A stretch of 64,000 nucleotides of DNA, from the NCBI GenBank assembly GCA_020160915.1, contig JAIUPK010000006.1, positions 79,869 through 143,868 on the forward strand. Reading direction: 5' to 3'. This document shows, piece by piece, positions 44,496 through 53,410 of this stretch. Numbering within the stretch: position 1 is the stretch's first letter; every line of letters begins with the position of its first letter. Below the pieces are notes generated by a model. That model was not told the origin of the DNA. It saw only the letters and a program-made list of their open reading frames with translations, and did not search any database. The DNA comes from Actinomycetota bacterium (lineage in GTDB: Bacteria; Actinomycetota; Actinomycetes; Actinomycetales; Microbacteriaceae). The position numbers and the translations under genes are program-made.

Positions 44496-44639
44496 AGTGC
44501 CCTCCCTCGCGTTGTGATTCAAGGGTGCCATGTACGGCGGCCGCAATCGTCATCCCCGGCGGTGATTGTCGGTGGTGCCTCATCCACCCCAGGGTTGACT
44601 CGCGTTGAACCCGTGAGGCGGCCGTGGCACAGTGTTCGC

Positions 44640-45767
44640 ATGGAGCGTGTTCGGGGACAGTTCGTGGCGCTCGGCCTGGGGATGATTGTGCTCGTCGTGA
44701 TCGCGACGCTGATCAATCGAGGGCCGATCGTCCTCCCCATGCTGGTCGTCTTCACCGCAGCCGGGGCAGCACTCCTTCTCTGGGCACGGATGCCCCGTGC
44801 GATCGTCGTTGTCGACTTCGCGATCATGGCGGCTTCGGTTGTACTGCTCTACTGGCTCGTGTCCGCTACTCCGCTCGCTCTGTTCCTGCTGGCCGCCTTC
44901 GCGACCGCGCGCGAGCCGCGGCGCTGGCTGGCTGTGGTGCTCGCCCTGGCCACGGGTGCTCACGTGGCCGTACAACTCGCGCTTGGCCAGGACACGATCG
45001 TGACCGCCCTCGCGACCATTGCCGGAGTCGCATTCCTCTTCGCGGTCAGTCGTCTCCTCGTCTCCGAGCGCACCCAGCGGGTGCAGATCGCAGAGCTGCT
45101 CGCGGAGGTGGAGGAACGCCGCCAGCAGGAGAAGGCCTCCGACATGCTGGCCGAGCGCGGCCGAATGGCACGCGAGTTGCACGACGTGCTGGCTCACACG
45201 CTGTCGGGTCTCGCGATTCAGTTGGAGGGTGCGCGGATACTGTCAACACAGCACGCAGTACCAGCGGCCCTGCGCGACTCGGTGGAACGTGCGCACCAGC
45301 TCTCCCGGGCGGGCATCCTTGAGGCGAAACGTGCGGTCGCCGCACTGCGCGGCGACCAGCTCCCGGGCCCTGAGCTGCTTCAGGAACTCGTCGACGAACA
45401 CCGACTCGCTGCCGGCAGCCCGACCCGATTGATCATCACTGGTGAACCCGTTCCATTGGATGCGGACGCAAGCCTGGCGATCTACCGAACCGCGCAGGAG
45501 GCGCTGTCGAACGTGCGCAAGCACGCGCCCGGCGCTGCTGTCGAGATCATGCTCAGCTGGACGCCTTCGGCGGTGATCCTCGAGGTGATCGATCATGGTG
45601 GGCAGATCAGCGGGGACCCGATTGCCGGCCACGGCTCCGGCTACGGGCTGACAGGCATGGCGGAGCGCGCGGAGTTGCTCGGAGCCTCGATCGAAACCGG
45701 CCCGCTTGACGATGGGTTCCGCGTACGTCTGACGGTCCCCATCGATGCTGTCGGCCCCGCCTCGTAG
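44640..45767 (+). CDS. Sensor histidine kinase (NarL-type partner)
   Basis: A 375-residue kinase. Five to six hydrophobic segments fill residues about 8-140 with almost no outside domain, so the signal is probably within the membrane. The HisKA_3 phospho-site is RELHDVLAHTLSG, followed by the GHKL ATPase with YRTAQEALSNVRKHA and GSGYGLTGMAERAELLG. It pairs with the divergent response regulator. The CPBP protease gene follows 130 bases later and could be a target. Confidence 0.9.
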   Translation: MERVRGQFVALGLGMIVLVVIATLINRGPIVLPMLVVFTAAGAALLLWARMPRAIVVVDFAIMAASVVLLYWLVSATPLALFLLAAFATAREPRRWLAVVLALATGAHVAVQLALGQDTIVTALATIAGVAFLFAVSRLLVSERTQRVQIAELLAEVEERRQQEKASDMLAERGRMARELHDVLAHTLSGLAIQLEGARILSTQHAVPAALRDSVERAHQLSRAGILEAKRAVAALRGDQLPGPELLQELVDEHRLAAGSPTRLIITGEPVPLDADASLAIYRTAQEALSNVRKHAPGAAVEIMLSWTPSAVILEVIDHGGQISGDPIAGHGSGYGLTGMAERAELLGASIETGPLDDGFRVRLTVPIDAVGPAS

Positions 45768-45897
45768 CCCACGGTCTCAATCCCAGGGTGGATGAACGGT
45801 CTCCATCTGTGCGCTGACGATTCGCGGCGGCGCGAACGCCAACATCGATGGTGCGCGGACCGCCGTGGGCCGCCATCCGAGATTGGAGACCCTCTCA

Positions 45898-46659
45898 ATG
45901 TCACGTACCACCCTCGATGCTCGCCTCTCGCCCGCCTGGCGCGCGGTGCTCCTTGCTTCAGCAACGAGCGCCGCAACCGTAATTGCGGCCGTCGTGCTCA
46001 GTTCGGCGGCCCCACAGCTGGACACCCTGACGGCCCGACTGATCGTGGTGATTGCCCTGGCAGTGGCTGCGGTGATCGTCGTTGCGACGTCGAGACACCG
46101 CGACCTGCTCTGGTCTGGCGGTGTCTCGGTTCCGCTCCTCATCGCGCCAACCCTGATTGTGCTCGCGCCGTTCGCGGGCGGCCTGAAGGATCTCGGGGCG
46201 CAGACGACACTCATCCTCGTGGTCGGCTACATCGCTACGGGTGTCTTCGAGGAGTTCTGGTTTCGCGGCGTGATCCTTCGGACTCTGCGCATCTGGACGC
46301 CGCTGCGGGCGGCGCTGTTCTCGTCCGCCCTCTTCGGTCTCGCGCACCTATCCAACCTGGTGTTCGGTGCCAACCTCTGGGTCACCATCGCCCAGGTCGT
46401 CGGCGCCGCCTGCTACGGAGTGGGGTTCGCGGCACTACGCCTCCGCGGAACCTCGATCTGGGCGCTCGTCGTGCTCCACGCGATCACCGACATTGCGCTC
46501 CAGCTCGGCGACGTCTCAAGCGCGTGGCGATGGGGGATCATGATCGGAGGCGACACAGCGCTCCTGATCTTCGGTCTGATCATTCTCCGAAAGGCACCGA
46601 AGAGCGCCCCGCAGGAGGTCCTGCCTGTTCCCCTCGCAACGGGAAGTGCGAGGCAGTAG
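45898..46659 (+). CDS. CPBP family intramembrane glutamic endopeptidase
   Basis: A 253-residue membrane protein with about eight spans. The three family motifs are present: FEEFWFRGV (Glu-Glu and Arg), FGLAHLSN (His), and LVVLHAITD (His/Asp). Members are Rce1-like proteases or bacteriocin-immunity proteins that act within the membrane. ATG 45898 has GGAG eight bases upstream. It lies downstream of the sensor kinase and may belong to its regulon. Confidence 0.88.
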   Translation: MSRTTLDARLSPAWRAVLLASATSAATVIAAVVLSSAAPQLDTLTARLIVVIALAVAAVIVVATSRHRDLLWSGGVSVPLLIAPTLIVLAPFAGGLKDLGAQTTLILVVGYIATGVFEEFWFRGVILRTLRIWTPLRAALFSSALFGLAHLSNLVFGANLWVTIAQVVGAACYGVGFAALRLRGTSIWALVVLHAITDIALQLGDVSSAWRWGIMIGGDTALLIFGLIILRKAPKSAPQEVLPVPLATGSARQ

Positions 46660-46707
46660 GTTGAGCACGGGTTCAGGCACCGACAGGCTCTCCGGAGCGA
46701 AAGGGGC

Positions 46708-47499
46708 ATGCTTGTGGCAACCGGATTCATTCACAACTACGGTCCGTACGCCCTAGTCGCTGGTGGTTCCTACGGTCTGGGCGCCGCCTTCGCGGAGGCG
46801 ATCGCCCGACGCGGCGTGAACCTCGTCATCATTGCCCGCAACGAGAACCAGCTGTCGGCCACGGCCGAGCGCCTGAGTGCGACGTACGGCGTCGATGTCA
46901 TCGCGGTCGTGGCCGACATGGCTGACTTCGAAGATGTGAGAACCCAGCTCAGCAGACTCGAGGTCGCGGTGGGCCTCCTCGTCTACGACGCGGCGCACGC
47001 GCCCATCGGCCGTTTCGAGGATGTGCCCGAAGAACAGCTCGCTCAAGGCGTGTCGGTCAACGTGCGCACGCCCCTGCTCCTCGCGAAGATGCTCTCCGGG
47101 CCCATGATCGAACGCGGGCGGGGAGGCATCGTGCTGATGTCGTCGCTCGCCGGGGGTCAGGGCAGTCCGAACATTGCGGCGTACGCGGCGACGAAGGCCT
47201 TCAACGCCATCCTGGCCGAGGGCCTCTGGAAGGAACTGAAGCCTCGCGGGATCGACGTGCTCGCTTGCCTCGCCGGCGCGATTCTCACGCCGGGTTATCA
47301 GGAGGCCGAGGGCGGCAGACCAGCGCCAGGGACGCTGGAAGCTGCCGTGGTCGCCGAACAGACGCTGCGGGCTCTCGGGAAGGGACCGGTGGTGGTTCCC
47401 GGGGCCGTCAACAAGGTGGGCCGATTCGTGCTCACGCGCCTCCTGAGCAGGCGAACCGCGATCGATATCATGGCGAAGAACACGGGAGGCTTGTCGTGA
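46708..47499 (+). CDS. SDR family NAD(P)-dependent oxidoreductase
   Basis: A 263-residue short-chain dehydrogenase. The cofactor motif is VAGGSYGLGAAFA (Gly-x-x-x-Gly-x-Gly), the catalytic Ser is in MSSLAGGQGS, and YAATKAFN provides the Tyr-x-x-x-Lys. The Arg in RNENQLS at the end of strand 2 suggests NADPH. Its stop overlaps the start of the ERG4/ERG24-like gene (GTGA), so the two enzymes are coupled and may act on one lipid-like substrate. Confidence 0.9.
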   Translation: MLVATGFIHNYGPYALVAGGSYGLGAAFAEAIARRGVNLVIIARNENQLSATAERLSATYGVDVIAVVADMADFEDVRTQLSRLEVAVGLLVYDAAHAPIGRFEDVPEEQLAQGVSVNVRTPLLLAKMLSGPMIERGRGGIVLMSSLAGGQGSPNIAAYAATKAFNAILAEGLWKELKPRGIDVLACLAGAILTPGYQEAEGGRPAPGTLEAAVVAEQTLRALGKGPVVVPGAVNKVGRFVLTRLLSRRTAIDIMAKNTGGLS

Positions 47500-48572
47500 C
47501 GATTTTCCTGGGTCTCATCACCCCCCTGATCGCGTACGTCGTGATCACCCTCCTTCACGTCGCGATCCCCGCGAAACGCGTGACCGGCTACGTGAAGGAC
47601 GACGCCACGGGCGAGGTGCGCAAGTATCGGCTCAACGGACGTTACGTTCTCGCGGTCAGCGTCATCCTGTGGTTTCTCCTCGGATACGTCAACATCGTCC
47701 CGTACGTCTGGCTCTACGAGACCCGCTGGCTCGGACTGATCGGTGCCTGCGTCATCGGCTTGGCCTACTCGCTCGTCGTCGTTCTCCGAGTGCCGCCCAA
47801 CCGCGCATCATTCTTCGCCGACCTGTGGTTCGGCAGATCCAAAGACCCGCAACTCAAAGACGGTTTCGTGGATGCCAAGGTCTGGCTGTACCTCGTCGGC
47901 GCGGTCATGCTTCAGCTCAACGTGCTCTCGTTCGCGGCGTTCCACCTGCAGAACGTTGAGAGCATCAACCCCGGGTTCCTGCTGGGCTGCGCGATGCTCA
48001 CGTGGTTCTGCGTCGAGTACCTGATCTTCGAACGCATCCACCTGTGGACCTACGACTTCATCGCCGAACGGGTCGGATTCAAGCTGGGTTTCGGATGCCT
48101 CGCCTTCTACCCCTACTTCTACTCGGTCTCCCTGTGGTTCACTGCCGACCTCCCCAACCCGGGGATTCCGGTGTGGGTCACGGTGCTGTTCGGTGCGCTG
48201 TTCCTCTGCGGCTGGGTGCTGACCCGGGGCGCGAACATGCAGAAGTTCTCCTTCAAGACGAAGCCCGGTCAGAAGTTCCTGTGGATCGAACCTCAGGCGA
48301 TAAGCGACGGCAACAACCGGCTTCTCGTCAACGGCTTCTGGGGCGCCAGCCGTCACATCAACTACCTGGGCGAGATCATCCAGGCGGTCGCCATCGCCCT
48401 GGCCCCCGGCTACTTCGCAATTTGGATGGTGTGGCTGTACCCGATCTACTACATCGGCCTGTTCCTCAGCCGCCAGATCGATGACGACGCCATCTGCCAG
48501 GCGAAGTACGGCGACCTCTGGGATGAGTACACGGCGAAGGTCAAGTACCGGATCGTGCCGGGGTTGTACTGA
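47496..48572 (+). CDS. ERG4/ERG24 (sterol reductase)-family membrane protein
   Basis: A 358-residue membrane protein with about eight to nine spans. The C-terminal third closely follows the delta-14/C-24 sterol reductase family: LLVNGFWGASRHINYLGE, PIYYIGLFLSRQIDDDAICQAKYGDLWDEY (in parts) and YRIVPGLY at the very end. This part binds NADPH in known members and also resembles isoprenylcysteine methyltransferases. GTG 47496 is coupled to the SDR gene. A bacterium of this kind is not expected to make sterols, so an isoprenoid or steroid substrate, or an imported compound, is a guess. Confidence 0.75.
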   Translation: MTIFLGLITPLIAYVVITLLHVAIPAKRVTGYVKDDATGEVRKYRLNGRYVLAVSVILWFLLGYVNIVPYVWLYETRWLGLIGACVIGLAYSLVVVLRVPPNRASFFADLWFGRSKDPQLKDGFVDAKVWLYLVGAVMLQLNVLSFAAFHLQNVESINPGFLLGCAMLTWFCVEYLIFERIHLWTYDFIAERVGFKLGFGCLAFYPYFYSVSLWFTADLPNPGIPVWVTVLFGALFLCGWVLTRGANMQKFSFKTKPGQKFLWIEPQAISDGNNRLLVNGFWGASRHINYLGEIIQAVAIALAPGYFAIWMVWLYPIYYIGLFLSRQIDDDAICQAKYGDLWDEYTAKVKYRIVPGLY

Positions 48573-49218
48573 CTGAGGAGAGACCCCCACGCTGAGGTGG
48601 GGTTGCGCCCGCCCTCCGCCGGACGAGCAACTCCGCCGCGACGCTGTTGATCACGAAGCCCACGGCGACGAGCCAGGTCTCAGCGGATGCGTCGACCTCG
48701 CCGGCGGGAATGGACCACAGGGCGACGACGAGCGCCTGGGTTCCTCCGGAGACGGCGATCGCGTAGGCGCGCGTCATCCACTCTCCGTGCGCCACGAAGT
48801 CGCGACCCATGATCGCGAATGCTCCGCGCACGAGAAACAGGGTCATCGCGACGGCGAAGACGACCCGAACGACTGCAAGGGGGAACTCGTCAGGGGGTCC
48901 AGCGAAGAAGACTCCGAGCGGAACGCTCGACACTGCAGCGAGGAACCCGACCGGGATCAGCGCGCGGCCGGCGGTCCGGTGCCAACCGCGCCGAGCCCGC
49001 AGGGCCGGAGAGAACTGGAATGCCCCGAGCAGGCAGAACACGGTCATCGCCACGATGTGCGCGACGACCGCCACGGTGATCACTGCCGCCCGAGCGCCGT
49101 CGCGGTCGGTGCTCAGCTCTCCCAGACGGAGCACGCCGCCCACCACGGGCAGGGCGCTCAGCAGAAGAAGTCCGGTGATCGACAGCCATCCGGTCCTGAG
49201 TCGCTCGCCTGCACTCAC
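48541..49218 (-). CDS. DUF2306-type membrane protein
   Basis: A 225-residue membrane protein with about six spans. The segment RARRGWHRTAGRALIPVG and the later HGEWMTRAYAIA match DUF2306, whose His residues may be haem or metal ligands; the role is not known. GTG 49218 overlaps the stop of the upstream gene (GTGA). Its 3' end overlaps the convergent ERG4/ERG24-like gene by 32 bases, an unusual overlap for two membrane-protein genes. Confidence 0.7.
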   Translation of the reverse strand: MSAGERLRTGWLSITGLLLLSALPVVGGVLRLGELSTDRDGARAAVITVAVVAHIVAMTVFCLLGAFQFSPALRARRGWHRTAGRALIPVGFLAAVSSVPLGVFFAGPPDEFPLAVVRVVFAVAMTLFLVRGAFAIMGRDFVAHGEWMTRAYAIAVSGGTQALVVALWSIPAGEVDASAETWLVAVGFVINSVAAELLVRRRAGATPPQRGGLSSVSTTPARSGT

Positions 49219-50039
49219 AAGCTGCCCCCGAAGAACGCCGCGAGTGCTGGAGCGGCATCGGCGACCGTGGAGAGGTTGACGACCATGATGAACAGCAGAA
49301 GCACGGCAACCGTCGGCAGCACGGCCGCGATGGTCGCCGTTACTCTGCGGAGTCGCACATCCTGTCGTGGCATCCGAGACCATCGGATCCAGAGCACGAT
49401 GTCGGCGGCCACGACGATGACGGCGGCAACAGCCGCGATCACGACCAGCGCCAGATGGTAGGCGCGGAAGTCGCCGATCAAGGTCTCGAGCATCGGCGAG
49501 ATCGTTCCTGCGGCGAACTGCTCTCGAACCTGAGCGACCTCAGGAACTGATCCATCCATCGGCAGGAGTCCCATGACGGAGGACAGGGGAGCGAGCGCTC
49601 CTTGGATGTTTGCCATCACGATCAGCAGCACGAAGGCGGCAATCGGCGCGCCCGCGATGCCGACGAGTGCGATCGCTGCTCGTGCTTCTGGAGCGTTGAC
49701 TCGGGCATAGGCCCTCCAGACCTGATGCCCGGTCAGGAGAAGGCCGATCAGGAGCGCGAGAGCGACCACTGCCTTGGTGACGTGAAACATGCCCCAGAAC
49801 GACACGACTGCACGCATGTCCGTAGTTAGCGGCGCCGCCGCCCCTGACCACCATTGAGAGAAGGCGGCCCCGAGCGTCTCGGCGAGAACTCCGGTCGTGA
49901 TTCCGGCCGGCGACAGGACGGCTGCAACGGTGCCTGGCAGGAAGAAGTAGGCGCCAACGAGCAGCATCGTACTTGCGATGATGATCGTGAACCGCGGGTC
50001 CACACGCGCACGAAGAGGCGACGTCGAGTAGGTCCCCAT
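49215..50039 (-). CDS. Hypothetical membrane protein
   Basis: A 274-residue membrane protein with about six spans (roughly residues 20-40, 70-90, 92-112, 130-155, 200-225, 245-265). No family motif is recognised. Start ATG 50039 overlaps the stop of the DUF6326-like gene, and its own stop overlaps the DUF2306 gene start. It is thus the middle of a coupled triplet of membrane proteins. Confidence 0.65.
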   Translation of the reverse strand: MGTYSTSPLRARVDPRFTIIIASTMLLVGAYFFLPGTVAAVLSPAGITTGVLAETLGAAFSQWWSGAAAPLTTDMRAVVSFWGMFHVTKAVVALALLIGLLLTGHQVWRAYARVNAPEARAAIALVGIAGAPIAAFVLLIVMANIQGALAPLSSVMGLLPMDGSVPEVAQVREQFAAGTISPMLETLIGDFRAYHLALVVIAAVAAVIVVAADIVLWIRWSRMPRQDVRLRRVTATIAAVLPTVAVLLLFIMVVNLSTVADAAPALAAFFGGSL

Positions 50040-50515
50040 CAGGCCACTGCCGTCACAGTCGAGCTCCGAGGCCACGTCCATGCGGTGCGGAGGATGAAGG
50101 CAAGAATCAGCACTTCGACTCCGATGGTGACGACATAGTAGAAGGCCCAGTCCGAGGTCGCCCCCGCCGCGTTGAACACGCAGATCGGGATGTAGAGCGA
50201 TGCAACGACGAGGTTTACGGCCCGGTTCACCCGAGGTCGCAGCGTCACGGAGAGCATGACCATCAGGGCCGGGATTGCGATGATCGCGAAGAAGATCGTC
50301 AGCAGCGTGCCGCTGATGTCGAACGCGAAGATGACGCCGCCCCGGATGTCGTCGATCTCGCCGGGCTGGTAGAGGTGGAAGTAGTCGATGTAGATGATCA
50401 GGAACATCAAGCTGGTCCACGCGGCGGCGAGCTTGGCCTGCACGGCGATCACCGAGGTCTCGAACTGTCGTGGCGTAGGGGTTTGGGTGGTGATAGGACT
50501 CGTGGGCGAGGTCAT
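50039..50515 (-). CDS. DUF6326-like membrane protein
   Basis: A 158-residue protein with four spans. The section KLAAAWTSLMFLIIYIDYFHLYQPG and the later RAVNLVVASLYIPICVFNAAG fit a small uncharacterised membrane family (DUF6326). ATG 50515 has AGGAG seven bases upstream. First gene of the coupled triplet; it diverges from the TetR-like gene, which is therefore a likely regulator. Confidence 0.7.
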   Translation of the reverse strand: MTSPTSPITTQTPTPRQFETSVIAVQAKLAAAWTSLMFLIIYIDYFHLYQPGEIDDIRGGVIFAFDISGTLLTIFFAIIAIPALMVMLSVTLRPRVNRAVNLVVASLYIPICVFNAAGATSDWAFYYVVTIGVEVLILAFILRTAWTWPRSSTVTAVA

Positions 50516-50545
50516 GTCGTACTCCTGGGATGCGGTCGGATAACC

Positions 50546-50575
50546 GACGGGTTGTCGGACGGGTTGTCGGACGGT
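50546..50575. repeat. Tandem 12-bp repeat in the TetR-like 5' region
   Basis: GACGGGTTGTCG occurs twice in direct succession (50546-50557, 50558-50569) and starts a third time. Each unit also contains CCGAC...GTCGG type symmetry. It lies between the DUF6326-like start and the conserved part of the TetR-like gene, where an operator would be expected. Confidence 0.65.
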
Positions 50576-51169
50576 GCCGACCGCGAAGGGGTCGAGGGGC
50601 TGAGCATGCGCCGGCTCGCCGACGCGCTCGGCGCGGGAGCGATGTCGCTGTACCACTACGTGGCGAACAAGGACGAGCTGCTCGACGCCATGGTCGACGT
50701 CGTGTTCTCGGAGATCGAACCCCCGCCCGAAGGTTCCGACTGGCAGTCTGCGATGCGACGGGAGTCGGAATCCGCCCGACAGGTACTCGCGCGCCACCCG
50801 TGGGCGATTACTTTGATGGAGTCACGAACGACGCCGGGTCCCGCCAACCTCCGGCATCGCGAAGCGGTCACCGGTTGTCTCAGGCGGGCCGGATTCTCGG
50901 TTCCGATGGCGACGCACGCGAACTGGTTGCTCAACGGCTATGTGTACGGCTACGCCCTGCAGGTCGCGAGCCTGCCGTTCGACACCGCGGACGAGCTCGC
51001 AGAGATGACCGAGAACGTCTACCTCCCTCAGCTTCCCCCAGACGAGTTTCCCTACCTCAACGAGTCCGCCGCTGCGCTCGTCGCGGCTGGGTACGACCCG
51101 GCGGAGGAGTTCACATTCGGCCTCGACCTCATCCTCGCCGCGCTCGAGGACCTGAGATCCTCCCCATAA
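50552..51169 (+). CDS. TetR family regulator with truncated or replaced N-terminus
   Basis: About 205 residues if started at TTG 50552 (or 50564). The conserved part begins DREGVEGLSMRRLADALGAG and continues AMSLYHYVANKDELLDAMV, which is a normal TetR helix 2-3. The usual first helix of about 20 residues before DREG is missing; the frame upstream carries only the 12-bp repeat. There is no ATG or GTG with a ribosome binding site in frame. The C-terminal TetR_C region (LMESRTTPGPANLRHREAV) is intact. It is either a rare-start gene or a 5'-damaged pseudogene. It faces the membrane triplet and precedes the MMPL gene. Confidence 0.6.
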   Translation: MSDGLSDGADREGVEGLSMRRLADALGAGAMSLYHYVANKDELLDAMVDVVFSEIEPPPEGSDWQSAMRRESESARQVLARHPWAITLMESRTTPGPANLRHREAVTGCLRRAGFSVPMATHANWLLNGYVYGYALQVASLPFDTADELAEMTENVYLPQLPPDEFPYLNESAAALVAAGYDPAEEFTFGLDLILAALEDLRSSP

Positions 51170-51279
51170 GCCAAGCCGATCTGGACATCGACGACCCCGT
51201 GAGGCGGTCAAGGCGCTGCTCGGGCCTCCGCTCGACCTGCGCTACTACTCGTCGACTTCTGTCATTGCATCATCCGTTT

Positions 51280-51297
51280 GGGTGAGACTTTTCACCC
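51280..51297. promoter_or_regulatory. Inverted repeat before the MMPL gene
   Basis: GGGTGA (51280-51285) and TCACCC (51292-51297) are perfect inverted arms with a 6-base spacer, followed by a CTCTTCTTC stretch. Either a TetR-type operator for the MMPL operon or a weak terminator of the TetR-like gene. Confidence 0.45.
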
Positions 51298-51345
51298 TCT
51301 TCTTCACGATGACCAGAAGGTGGAGCTGCTGGTGGAGTAGATGTC

Positions 51346-53397
51346 ATGGCAGATTCCGCACAGCGTTCGCACTTCTCCGACAGCTTGACCTCACGCCGAG
51401 GCGCGTGGCTCTCTCTCGGGATTGTTCTCGTTCTCATGGTGCTGTTGTTCGGCGCGTTCGGGTCCGCGAAGGCCCCCGGCGGCAACGCACAGGCACCTGC
51501 AGACTCGGAGTCAGCAAGAACGAGTGAGTTGATGGCGAAGTTCCCGAACGCGGATCGTCAGTCGGTGCTCGTTGTGGCATCGCACAAGGATGGCGCGACG
51601 CTTTCTGACTCTGAGGTCAGCGCGCTCGCGGGGCTGCTTCCTGTTCTCGACGAGTATGCGGACGCCGACACGACTGGTCCGCTGCTCAGCGAAGACAACA
51701 AGGCGGCTCTGCTGGTCATCCCCATCAAGGTGGGCGAGACCAACGCTCAGACGGCAGAGGAGATCAAGGCGATCCGTGCTGCGCTGGCAGACGCGGCTCC
51801 CGATGGCATCACGTTGCAGGTGACCGGTGGCCCCGCTTTCGCTGCAGACGTAGCGTCGTCGTTCGAGGGCGCGGACTTCACGTTGCTCCTGGTGACCATC
51901 CTTATCGTTGCGATCCTCCTGATCGTCACCTACCGGTCGCCCGTGCTGTGGCTGCTTCCTCTGGTCGTCGTTGCCCTGGCCGATGGACTTGCCGGGCGGA
52001 TGACGGCCGCGGCCGGCTCGGCATGGGATCTGCAGTTCGACGCTGGCATCATCAGCGTGTTGGTGTTCGGCGCGGGCACCAACTATGCGCTGCTCCTGAT
52101 CTCCCGTTACCGGGAGGAACTGCAGACCGTCGAAGACCATCGGAAGGCATTGAGTACCGCGTGGCGCAAGACTGCCCCGGCGATCATCGCCTCGAACGTG
52201 ACCGTGGTACTTGCCCTTCTGACCCTGGTGCTCGCGGTCATCCCGGGCACGAATGGTCTGGGCGTCACTTCCGCCATCGGGCTTCTCATCGCTCTCGGTA
52301 CTGTGCTGTTTCTGCTGCCGGCGGTGCTTGCAGTATGCGGTCGCAGGGTGTTCTGGCCGTTCGTCCCCCGTCCCGGCGAGGCTCCTCGGCAGGGTCGCGG
52401 ATGGCGCCGGTTGGCCTCAGCGGTTGTGCGCCGCCCCGTCGTGAGCCTTGTCGGCGGAACAGCGCTGCTGGCCGTCATGGCTGTGGGCCTGTTGGGTACG
52501 TCGATCGGGCTCGACCAGGTCGAGAAGTTCCGGGTGCAGTCCGAATCGGCCGCCGGTCTCGAGGTCCTCGCGGACCATTTCCCGCCGGGAGAGGCACAGC
52601 CGATCTTCATCATCGCCGACGCTGCCGAATCGGATGCCGTGGTTGCCGCGGTTGAGGATGTCGAGGGCGTGGTGCGCGTGCACCCGGTTGACACCACCGC
52701 TGATGGCTCCCTGACGAAGCTCATGGTGACTAGCGCGTATGCGCCCAGCACCGAGCAGAGCCTGAACCAGATCGCGGAGCTGCGCGAGGCCGCACACGCG
52801 GTTCCGAACGCGGATGCCCTGGTCGGTGGAGCGGTCGCAACGGATCTCGACGCGCGCGCCGGCAACGAGAGGGACCTGATGCTGATAGCTCCTTTGGTGC
52901 TCGCGGTCAGCTTCCTCGTGCTGCTTGTCCTGCTGCGCTCGATCATCGCACCCGTACTTCTGCTTCTGGTCAACCTCGCCAGCGCGGTCGCCGCGATCGG
53001 CGCCGGCGCATGGCTGAGCCGAGTGCTGTTTGGTCAGCACGCCCTGGATCTGCAGGTTCCGCTGCTTGCGTTCCTCTTCCTGGTGGCGCTCGGCATCGAC
53101 TACACGATCTTTCTCGTGCACCGCGCCCGCGGTGAGGCCATGGTCATGGGCACCCGCGCGGGAATGGTTGAGGCCATTGCCCACACCGGTGGAGTTATCA
53201 CGAGCGCCGGTATCGTGCTTGCTGCCGTGTTCGCCGCGCTCGGCGTACTGCCGTTGGTCACGCTGGGGCAGCTCGGGCTGATTGTTGGTGTTGGCGTGAT
53301 CGTTGACACCCTGGTCGTACGCACCGTGATCGTTCCGGCGATCTTCGCACTGGTCGGCGACCGCATCTGGTGGCCCAGCTCAGTCACGGCGCGCTGA
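51346..53397 (+). CDS. MMPL family (RND) transporter
   Basis: A 683-residue RND-type membrane exporter with about eleven to twelve spans in two halves. Each half has an outer loop after span 1 or 7 and a cluster of spans; GAGTNYALLLISRYREEL is the conserved proton-relay region of half 1 and VALGIDYTIFLVHRARGEAM that of half 2. MMPL proteins move lipids or drugs outwards by proton motive force. It is the first gene of a rightward series with a two-component system and an MFS exporter. The cargo is unknown. Confidence 0.92.
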   Translation: MADSAQRSHFSDSLTSRRGAWLSLGIVLVLMVLLFGAFGSAKAPGGNAQAPADSESARTSELMAKFPNADRQSVLVVASHKDGATLSDSEVSALAGLLPVLDEYADADTTGPLLSEDNKAALLVIPIKVGETNAQTAEEIKAIRAALADAAPDGITLQVTGGPAFAADVASSFEGADFTLLLVTILIVAILLIVTYRSPVLWLLPLVVVALADGLAGRMTAAAGSAWDLQFDAGIISVLVFGAGTNYALLLISRYREELQTVEDHRKALSTAWRKTAPAIIASNVTVVLALLTLVLAVIPGTNGLGVTSAIGLLIALGTVLFLLPAVLAVCGRRVFWPFVPRPGEAPRQGRGWRRLASAVVRRPVVSLVGGTALLAVMAVGLLGTSIGLDQVEKFRVQSESAAGLEVLADHFPPGEAQPIFIIADAAESDAVVAAVEDVEGVVRVHPVDTTADGSLTKLMVTSAYAPSTEQSLNQIAELREAAHAVPNADALVGGAVATDLDARAGNERDLMLIAPLVLAVSFLVLLVLLRSIIAPVLLLLVNLASAVAAIGAGAWLSRVLFGQHALDLQVPLLAFLFLVALGIDYTIFLVHRARGEAMVMGTRAGMVEAIAHTGGVITSAGIVLAAVFAALGVLPLVTLGQLGLIVGVGVIVDTLVVRTVIVPAIFALVGDRIWWPSSVTAR

Positions 53398-53410
53398 GGA
53401 GAATGGGTGC

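Noticed and set aside
50375-50545. Extended N-terminus for the TetR-like protein from ATG 50375
   Set aside because: This would lie antisense inside the DUF6326-like gene and encodes no TetR-like helix.
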